A stretch of DNA of 39,965 nucleotides, from NCBI GenBank assembly GCA_021789975.1, contig JAJYIT010000038.1, forward strand, positions 1 through 39,965, written 5' to 3'. The translations under genes and the position numbers were made by a program. Positions 34,642 to 39,965 of this stretch are shown in pieces. This stretch comes from Bacteroidota bacterium (GTDB lineage: Bacteria; Bacteroidota; Ignavibacteria; Kryptoniales; JAKASW01). How positions within the stretch are numbered: the first letter of the stretch is position 1; each line of letters opens with the position of its first letter. Under the pieces are notes generated by a model. That model did no database searches and had not been told where the DNA came from. It was given only the letters and a program-made list of their open reading frames with translations.

Positions 34642-35232
34642 TTAACTCTTAATAAGCTCCTTGAGCTCGATTCGAAGTACCTTTAAGGCGTGGGCAATTT
34701 GATTCTCAACAGTTTTGACGGAGATTCCCAGAACGTCTGCGATTTCTGAATAGGACAAATCTTCCTGCCGGTTCAGTGTAAACACCAGTCTGCATTTCTC
34801 GGGTAATCTCAGGATTGCATTTTCCACGTTGGCGGAAATATCCCGATCAAACATCTCTTTGGCCGGATCTGTCGATGGGTCTGAAAGGAGAGTATCGTCG
34901 TTTGCGGAAGTTGGTGCCGACCTGGATTCCTTTGTCTTCAGCAGGTTGACAGCCTGGTTCCGCGCCGCTTTGAACAAATAGCTTTTTATCGAGCCTTTCG
35001 GGTGCCAGCTAACCCTGTTTCGCCATATCCTGACAAATATTTCCTGTACCAGGTCTTCCACGTCGTTGGGCGAACGAGTCACTCCGAGCATAAATCTACA
35101 GAGTCCGTCATAATACTGTCGGAACAGATTTTCAAGCGCCGACTGGTCACCCCAATTAATTCGCCTTATTACCTCATCTTCCGATCCCTGCGGTGACGAT
35201 GGACGCTCGCGCAACTGCTGTAGAAATGCCAT
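34642..35232 (-). CDS. ECF sigma-70 factor, FecI-like
   Basis: 196 residues. Region 2 lies at ~30-80 (ALENLFRQYYDGLCRFMLGV, PNDVEDLVQEIFVRIWRNR), region 4 at ~135-190 (LPEKCRLVFTLNRQEDLSYS, EIADVLGISVKTVENQIAHA). No region 1 or 3, as in ECF factors. It directs transcription of the receptor locus when FecR releases it. Same-strand order sigma, FecR, TonB receptor, GH31, GH65, GH37 makes those genes the evident regulon. It is divergent from the SDR gene. Confidence 0.94.
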   Translation of the reverse strand: MAFLQQLRERPSSPQGSEDEVIRRINWGDQSALENLFRQYYDGLCRFMLGVTRSPNDVEDLVQEIFVRIWRNRVSWHPKGSIKSYLFKAARNQAVNLLKTKESRSAPTSANDDTLLSDPSTDPAKEMFDRDISANVENAILRLPEKCRLVFTLNRQEDLSYSEIADVLGISVKTVENQIAHALKVLRIELKELIKS

Positions 35233-35268
35233 TGGTTACATTGGCCTTCCGTCGGATTATCTAATGAA

Positions 35269-35276
35269 CAAATGTA
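35269..35276 (-). promoter_or_regulatory. Possible Bacteroidota -7 element of the sigma gene
   Basis: The minus strand reads TACATTTG, matching the Bacteroidota -7 consensus TAnnTTTG, 36 bases before the ATG of the sigma gene. No convincing TTTG at -33 is seen, so it may be chance. Confidence 0.3.
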
Positions 35277-35666
35277 AAAGAAAGGAAACTTGGTGCTCTG
35301 AGTCTTCCCTACAACCTGGAATTAAGTCCAATACATCTGCATACTAATTATCAAAAACGGCTCCGAATTGGTTCCAGGATTATGGCTTTTTTGCCGGGGA
35401 AATCTGCAAATATGATTCAATTGCTGCATAATGTGGTTTCCGACGGAAAAATCACCCATCGGTTCTCGCGGGAGGACCGGCCCGACTTCGTCTTTCGCAC
35501 CCATTCATTTTAGAACGGCAGTAAGGTCCCTGCACATAACATTTGCATCACTGGGATGCCGATGGCTAATTTTAACGCACTAAAATCTGGATGATAGACC
35601 GCTAACAATTTTGTATGAACATGAGCGTAGATCTCAAACAGAGATACGCACTTGTCAGGAGACATG
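35277..35666. other. Divergent intergenic region with two leader stems
   Basis: About 390 bases between the sigma gene and the SDR gene without credible coding content. ATTTTA-acgcac-TAAAAT (35569-35586) and GCGTA(ga)TCTC-aaaca-GAGATACGC (35625-35649, bulged) precede the SDR ribosome site AGGAG at 35657-35661. They may be operators or 5-prime leader structure. Nothing else recognised. Confidence 0.45.
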
Positions 35667-36689
35667 ATGGAAACTAAGACAATTCTCATCACCGGCGCGA
35701 ACGGCGAAATCGGACATGGACTGATCTCGCATCTTGCCGAACACGATCATGTCAAGATCGTTGCCATTGACCTAAATACCCTTGATGACACAACCCGCAA
35801 TAGGTGTTTTAAGGTCTACTCGGGGGACATACTCGACACCCGTTTCCTTGATTCAATTTCCACCGCGCACGATTTCGACGTTATCTATCATCTCGCGGCA
35901 CTCCTTTCAACTCGAGCGGAGCGCCAACCGACGATAGCGCATAAAGTAAACGTAGACGGCACACTCAATCTTCTGGAGATGGCCATTACGCAATCACGAC
36001 TGCAGGGCAAGGAAGTGAAGTTCATCTACCCGAGTTCCATTGCAGTGTATGGCCTCCCGGATCTTAAGACAAAGCACGAAGCCGGCAGGTTGAATGAAGA
36101 CGAATGGACGGAACCCAGGACGATGTACGGTATCAACAAACTGTACTCGGAGAGGCTCGGAAGGTACTACATGAAGTTTTATCGACAGCTCGACGCGAAC
36201 CCGATGGGAGGCAGCGTCGATTTTAGGTGCGTGAGATTTCCGGGCTTGATCAGTGCTTTCACTTTGCCGACAGGAGGCACGAGCGACTTTGCTCCCGAAA
36301 TGCTCCACTATGCGGCGAAAAGCGAACACTACGATTGTTTCGTGCGGGAAGATACAAGAATACCTTTCATGGCTATGCCGGACGGCGTCAACGCACTACT
36401 TAGAATCGAGGCCGCCTCCAGAGCATCATTGAGTTCACAGGTTTATAACGTCGGATCATTTAGTCCAAGCGCAGGGGAACTGAAGACTCGTGTGAAATCG
36501 GCGTTCCGCTCGGCAGAGATCGAATTCAGACCGGACTTGAAGAGGCAGGCGATCCTGGATACCTGGCCGGAAGACGTGGATGATTCGAGGGCGAGGAAAG
36601 ATTGGGGATGGAAACCGGAATTTGATTTTGAAAAGGCTTTTGAGGAATACCTCGTGCCTGCTGTGAGAGAGTTCTATAGGGCAAAGTAA
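35667..36689 (+). CDS. Extended SDR: NAD-dependent epimerase or threonine-dehydrogenase-like enzyme
   Basis: 340 residues from the ATG at 35667; AGGAG lies 5 bases upstream, while the ATG three bases earlier is too close. Motifs: ILITGANGEIGHGLISHL (NAD binding), DVIYHLAALLS, VNVDGTLNLLEMA, FIYPSSIAVYG and YGINK with Tyr154/Lys158. The segment RFPGLISAFTLPTGGTSDFA with ALLRIEAASRA and the ending DWGWKPEFDFEKAFEEY match the SDR-type L-threonine 3-dehydrogenase branch as well as UDP-sugar epimerases. The threonine-dehydrogenase reading is favoured by the GTSDFAPE and CFVREDTRIPFMAMPDG segments. Cytosolic. Stands alone. Confidence 0.82.
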   Translation: METKTILITGANGEIGHGLISHLAEHDHVKIVAIDLNTLDDTTRNRCFKVYSGDILDTRFLDSISTAHDFDVIYHLAALLSTRAERQPTIAHKVNVDGTLNLLEMAITQSRLQGKEVKFIYPSSIAVYGLPDLKTKHEAGRLNEDEWTEPRTMYGINKLYSERLGRYYMKFYRQLDANPMGGSVDFRCVRFPGLISAFTLPTGGTSDFAPEMLHYAAKSEHYDCFVREDTRIPFMAMPDGVNALLRIEAASRASLSSQVYNVGSFSPSAGELKTRVKSAFRSAEIEFRPDLKRQAILDTWPEDVDDSRARKDWGWKPEFDFEKAFEEYLVPAVREFYRAK

Positions 36690-36860
36690 TTCGACTAAAA
36701 AACCGGACAGCCATTAGGGAACCAATCTTCACTCTTTGCCATTCTAACAATATGAGGCGTGAGGCAGAGTGATGTACCCTTGTAGTTCATGCTATCGCCC
36801 GCCGCGTCTCGTTTTTGGCTATTCTTCTTCGTCCTTGGAACACTTAGAGGAGGTGCAACC

Positions 36861-38405
36861 TTGAGGATAGGAAAAATGTCTCGGCAAGTGATCAACCTGA
36901 GTGCAATTTCCCTCGTTCTCCCGTGGCTCGTACTTGGTAGTCCGGTCTTGAAGCATACAACGAAGCAATCTGGGGGCGGTGCGGTGTACAACTGGCTGCA
37001 GTTTGATTTCGATCCGGAACACAGCGGCAACGATACTAAGGAGACGAAAATCTCGATTGGAAACGTTGACAAACTCCATCGACTCTATCGCGTTTTACTT
37101 CCCGATGTTGCAGACGGTGCACCGGCATATCTCAGTCACGTAGAAACTGCGTCCGGTCCGATGAATCTTCTTTTTCTTACGACGAGAGATGGTTATGTGG
37201 TCACCATCGATGCATCCAACGGCAAGACTGTCTGGCAGCACCAGTATGGACCGGAGCATTATCGGATCAACAACGGGTTTCAGCCCATATACACGACGTC
37301 GTCCCCCGCAATCGACCCCGACTTGAAATATGTGTACAGTTACGGACTCGACGGCTATGTTCACAAGTATAAGGCCGGAAGCGGAGAGGAGATAAAGGGT
37401 GGCGGTTGGCCGGAGCTCTGTACCACAAAGCCGTTCAATGAAAAAGGCTCTTCGGCTCTAGCCGTTGCAACAGATGCGCATGGGATTTCTTATCTATACG
37501 TCACAAACGGCGGATATCTCGGTGACAGAGGAGACTACCAGGGACACGTCACGGTGATAAACCTGTCAACGGGGGTCCAGCATGTCTTTAACGCCGACTG
37601 CAGCCATGAAACAGTCCACTTTGTAGAGAGACCGGGGAAACCTGATTGCACCTCGGTACAGTCCGCCATTTGGGCCCGCCCCGGAATCATCTATGATCCG
37701 ACAACCGACAAGATCTACATGGCAACGGGGAATGGGAGGTTCGATCCGCACCACGGCGACTGGGGGGACTCCATTTTCTCGCTGTACCCTGACGGAACCG
37801 GCGTCAACGGCGGGCCTGTCGATTCATACACCCCTATGAATCACACATTCCTCAATCGCGCCGATCTCGATCTGGGAAGCAGTGCACCGGCAATTATCCC
37901 TACTCCTGAGAATTGTAATGTCAGGGACCTCGCTGTACAGGGAGGCAAAGATCAGAAGCTGAGACTCGTTAATCTATCCGATCTGAGCGGGAAAGGAAAA
38001 GCTGGTAACGTTGGTGGTGATATCGGAAGAATTATCGATGTGCCGCAGGGCGGTATGGTGTTCACGCAACCGGCGGTCTGGGTCAACCCACGGGATCATT
38101 CAAGCTGGGTTTTCCTGGCGACTTATAGTGGACTCAGCGGATTGAAGCTGTACATAAGCTCGAACGGGACTCCGAGTCTTCGGGTGATGTGGAAGAACAA
38201 TTACGAGGGGAGTTCTCCCATAGTTGCCGGTGGCCTGCTGTTCGTTGCCGGAAACAATGCGATGCGGGCTCTTGATCCGACAACAGGAAAGCTCTTATGG
38301 AGAGATCCGACAATCGGGAAGGTACATTGGGAGAGCCCGATAGTCGACAACGGAGATCTCTTTATCACTGATGAGTCAGGGCATTTGACCGCATACGGGC
38401 TTTGA
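36861..38405 (+). CDS. Exported PQQ-type beta-propeller protein
   Basis: 514 residues from a TTG at 36861, chosen because GAGGAGGTG lies five bases before it; ATGs at 36789 (longer) and 36876 (shorter) are alternatives. Signal VINLSAISLVLPWLVLG. The mature protein has propeller blades with the PQQ-repeat pattern: VVTIDASNGKTVWQHQYGPE, YSYGLDGYVHKYKAGSGEEI, MRALDPTTGKLLWRDP, TDESGHLTAYGL. It lacks the Ca-binding and Cys-Cys motifs of PQQ alcohol dehydrogenases, and no c-haem site is present, so enzymatic use of PQQ is not supported. Periplasmic or outer-surface protein; role unknown. Confidence 0.75.
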   Translation: MRIGKMSRQVINLSAISLVLPWLVLGSPVLKHTTKQSGGGAVYNWLQFDFDPEHSGNDTKETKISIGNVDKLHRLYRVLLPDVADGAPAYLSHVETASGPMNLLFLTTRDGYVVTIDASNGKTVWQHQYGPEHYRINNGFQPIYTTSSPAIDPDLKYVYSYGLDGYVHKYKAGSGEEIKGGGWPELCTTKPFNEKGSSALAVATDAHGISYLYVTNGGYLGDRGDYQGHVTVINLSTGVQHVFNADCSHETVHFVERPGKPDCTSVQSAIWARPGIIYDPTTDKIYMATGNGRFDPHHGDWGDSIFSLYPDGTGVNGGPVDSYTPMNHTFLNRADLDLGSSAPAIIPTPENCNVRDLAVQGGKDQKLRLVNLSDLSGKGKAGNVGGDIGRIIDVPQGGMVFTQPAVWVNPRDHSSWVFLATYSGLSGLKLYISSNGTPSLRVMWKNNYEGSSPIVAGGLLFVAGNNAMRALDPTTGKLLWRDPTIGKVHWESPIVDNGDLFITDESGHLTAYGL

Positions 38406-38413
38406 CCTCTTTG

Positions 38414-39222
38414 TCAGTCGAATACGATCACAGGCTTTAGAAGCGCCAGCAGTCGCGCTACTCGATGCTCAGTATACTCGCAGTTCTTCGGCAACATGTC
38501 GTCGGTCTTGTGGTTTGCCCAAAAACCGTACGTCCTTAAGGAATAATCATACTGCAACAGGTTGCCATATCTGTCTGTCAACGCCGATGGGAATGCAAAA
38601 TCAAGGGCACTCGATGCATCATTCGATGATTGGATCTTAAGTACGCCGTTTAAGTTGAGGGCATATCATGTGGAATCCATGTGCGGGCTCAGATGCAAAT
38701 CGTTCTGCGAAATCCTGATTCCGAATCCCGACAAAAGGTTATTTAGTATAGTGGCTTCCCAAATCGAGTAATGAACCTCATCGAGTTTCTTACGGACTAA
38801 AGAATAGAAGAAATGTCTTGAGGAAGCCAAGAAGGTCTTTTTTCCGACTCTCCCCCATCTCTTCTCCTGGGCGACATCAGATGGAAGCAGCTAGGTTGAG
38901 GAGGTGTGGTTTCGATGATATTTCGTAATCGAAGATCCTCGACTTGAAGGACATGAGGCTCCTGGTTTCAGTTTCAAAACTAATGGAGCTGAAGACGATG
39001 TCATAAGACCCGAATGGTATATTTGGGAGCGAAAACGCGCCGTTCTTTCCGGTTGTGGTTCCAAAAGTGGTGCTGGCAGGGAAGACATTGACGTTGTCAA
39101 TAGGCTTGCCGGTGTCCGCATCGACTATTCTACCGGTTAACTCTAGGGAATTGTTCTGCTGGGCAAAAATCGAAAGTGAAGTTAATGAATAATGATACTG
39201 CCAAAAGAAAGAGTAGTTTCAT
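38414..39222 (-). pseudogene. Decayed CarboxypepD_reg-like surface protein gene
   Basis: No single frame is open, but three pieces of one protein lie in order on the minus strand. (1) ATG at 39222 starts a signal MKLLFLLAVSLFI. (2) After a frame change comes an Ig-like domain: QQNNSLELTGRIVDADTGKP, FPASTTFGTTTGKNGAFSLP and PHLLNLAAS, ending at a TGA at 38877. (3) In another frame the C-terminal part reads KKTFLASSRHFFYSLVRKK, YSIWEATILNNLLSGFGIRI, broken by a TGA at 38666, then VLKIQSSNDASSALDFAFPS, LTDRYGNLLQYDYSLRTYGF and a natural end ALLKPVIVFD at 38414. Intact Bacteroidota homologues that I recall have a longer middle part, so a deletion is likely too. Function of the intact protein unknown. 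Confidence 0.75.
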
Positions 39223-39309
39223 CTCGGTAACGCCAGGTGACGTAAAGATGGAATATCTTTCGGTGGGGATATTCAACTCGCGGAAGATGGAAAACCATCA
39301 ATGGAGGAG

Positions 39310-39338
39310 TTGATAATTCATAGGATGATAGGTAAATT
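39310..39338 (+). promoter_or_regulatory. Sigma-70-like promoter of the tRNA gene
   Basis: TTGATA (39310-39315), 17-base spacer, TAAATT (39333-39338), with the tRNA starting 13 bases later. Spacing and distance fit a housekeeping -35/-10 promoter. Confidence 0.5.
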
Positions 39339-39351
39339 GATAGCCCGAATT

Positions 39352-39426
39352 GGGGTTGTAGCTCAGTTTGGTTAGAGCGCCTGCCTGTCACGCAGGAGGT
39401 CGCGAGTTCGAGCCTCGTCAACCCCG
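39352..39426 (+). tRNA. tRNA-Asp (GTC)
   Basis: Cloverleaf complete: acceptor GGGGTTG pairs with CAACCCC, D-arm GCTC...GAGC, anticodon stem CCTGC/GCAGG with loop CTGTCAC (anticodon GTC), T-arm GCGAG-TTCGAGC-CTCGT (one G-T pair), discriminator G. The CCA end is not encoded. Confidence 0.97.
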
Positions 39427-39431
39427 CTTGA

Positions 39432-39467
39432 AAATCCCGCAAGACGATCTGATTTGCGGGATTTTTT
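39432..39467 (+). terminator. Intrinsic terminator of tRNA-Asp
   Basis: AAATCCCGCAA (39432-39442) pairs with TTGCGGGATTT (39454-39464), followed by T's through 39467. Placed six bases after the tRNA. Confidence 0.9.
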
Positions 39468-39650
39468 GTTTCTCCCAATTAGACAACATCTAAATAAAAA
39501 CCCTCTTCCACATATACCCCACACCTTCGCACGACTTTCTTTGAGAAGTTGAGGTCAATACCGCTCTCAGTACTCCACAACTCCGTGCGGCTCCGCCAGT
39601 CGGTTCGGCTGCACGTGCGGATAAGCAGATCAGCACCGATATGGTTGGCA

Positions 39651-39696
39651 CTTGCACCACAGCTTACACCACTCTTACACCACAGCTTACACCACG
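39651..39696. repeat. Four tandem CTTRCACCAC units
   Basis: CTTGCACCACAG, CTTACACCACT, CTTACACCACAG, CTTACACCACG, 12/11/12/11 bases in a row, that is two copies of a 23-base doublet. No coding meaning is seen. The rest of 39468-39650 shows nothing recognisable. Confidence 0.75.
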
Positions 39697-39707
39697 TAGC
39701 ATGATCG

Positions 39708-39947
39708 TTATTTATTCAGGAAGGCAACGCCACGTGATGACAACACATACTTCTGATTTGGGCTCTTCGGTTTCTCTGGAATCAGGTAAGTTAAGTAACC
39801 CATTTTCAAGAGATTTTGTAACGCGCGCGAGACATTCCGAGGGTCAAGTCCCAATCTCTGTGTAAAATCATAGAAGGTCACGCTGCCAGTCTGTACGAAA
39901 TAAAATCGGTCTGATTGTCCTGCGGACAGATGAGTTGCCTGAGCTGC
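39708..39947 (-). CDS. Winged-helix fragment, start not found
   Basis: On the minus strand a frame ends in TAA at 39708 and is open back to a TAA at 39948-39950. It reads THLSAGQSDRFYFVQTGSV, FTQRLGLDPRNVSRALQNLL, KMGYLTYLIPEKPKSPNQKY and VLSSRGVAFLNK. This is the pattern of a small winged-helix regulator (NVSRAL..L...GYL wing KYVLSSRG). There is no ATG; a GTG in the SV position would give about 57 residues. Possibly broken by a frameshift near the window edge, where a neighbouring frame (ELAQLKQLRQLI) is also helical. Uncertain whether it is a gene or a remnant. Confidence 0.45.
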   Translation of the reverse strand, partial: AAQATHLSAGQSDRFYFVQTGSVTFYDFTQRLGLDPRNVSRALQNLLKMGYLTYLIPEKPKSPNQKYVLSSRGVAFLNK

Positions 39948-39965
39948 TTAAGCTGTGCGAGCTCA

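Noticed and set aside
36861-38405. PQQ alcohol dehydrogenase
   Set aside because: The propeller repeats are PQQ-like but the adjacent-cysteine pair and calcium/PQQ site residues are not seen, and there is no cytochrome domain.
39651-39696. Possible CRISPR repeats
   Set aside because: Units are 11-12 bases directly adjacent without spacers, and no cas gene is near.

Overview
The window looks like chromosome of a free-living bacterium of the Bacteroidota/Chlorobiota (FCB) group, most probably near the Ignavibacteria or Kryptonia. The best evidence is a secreted beta-propeller protein with a type IX secretion (T9SS) C-terminal sorting domain of the QNYPNPFNPST type, a FecI/FecR/TonB-receptor regulatory set, many short-signal secreted proteins and lipoproteins, and a CarboxypepD_reg protein remnant. 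No plasmid or phage backbone genes are seen. The lineage call is an inference from protein style, not from a marker gene.

Left part (1-4100, minus strand): the start of an IS3-family transposase at the window edge, next to a secreted protein whose C-terminus the IS probably truncated. Next come two tandem paralogous lipoprotein beta-propellers. One is intact; the other is broken by a single in-frame TAA. Each is followed by the same GGCGGAGTG hairpin. A region rich in dyad symmetry separates them from a divergent XRE-type regulator.

Middle (4653-22800): an AddB-like Fe-S nuclease without AddA beside it; a small cytosolic beta-propeller protein; a T9SS-exported BNR-repeat protein translationally coupled to a small exported protein; an HEFGH metallopeptidase; then a long plus-strand run. 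That run holds a YggS PLP protein, a crotonase, an RluA-type pseudouridine synthase, a PaaG-like isomerase, a PaaA-like diiron oxygenase subunit, a PaaH-like 3-hydroxyacyl-CoA dehydrogenase, two small envelope proteins and an aldehyde dehydrogenase. It resembles part of the aerobic phenylacetyl-CoA pathway, but no PaaB, C, D, E or K is in the window. GC-rich palindromes separate it from a convergent NmrA-like reductase.

Right part (22910-35232, minus strand): an ECF sigma factor, FecR anti-sigma factor, STN-containing TonB receptor, GH31 alpha-glucosidase, GH65 enzyme and GH37 trehalase form a likely envelope-signalled alpha-glucoside uptake and degradation locus. It lacks a SusD partner and has hairpins between cistrons. 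This and the lone-PaaA cluster are the two most system-like parts of the window.

Right edge (35667-39965): an SDR epimerase/threonine-dehydrogenase-like enzyme, an exported PQQ-type beta-propeller, a decayed CarboxypepD_reg protein gene that is not visible as a single open frame, a tRNA-Asp with promoter and terminator, a short tandem repeat, and a winged-helix fragment at the end.
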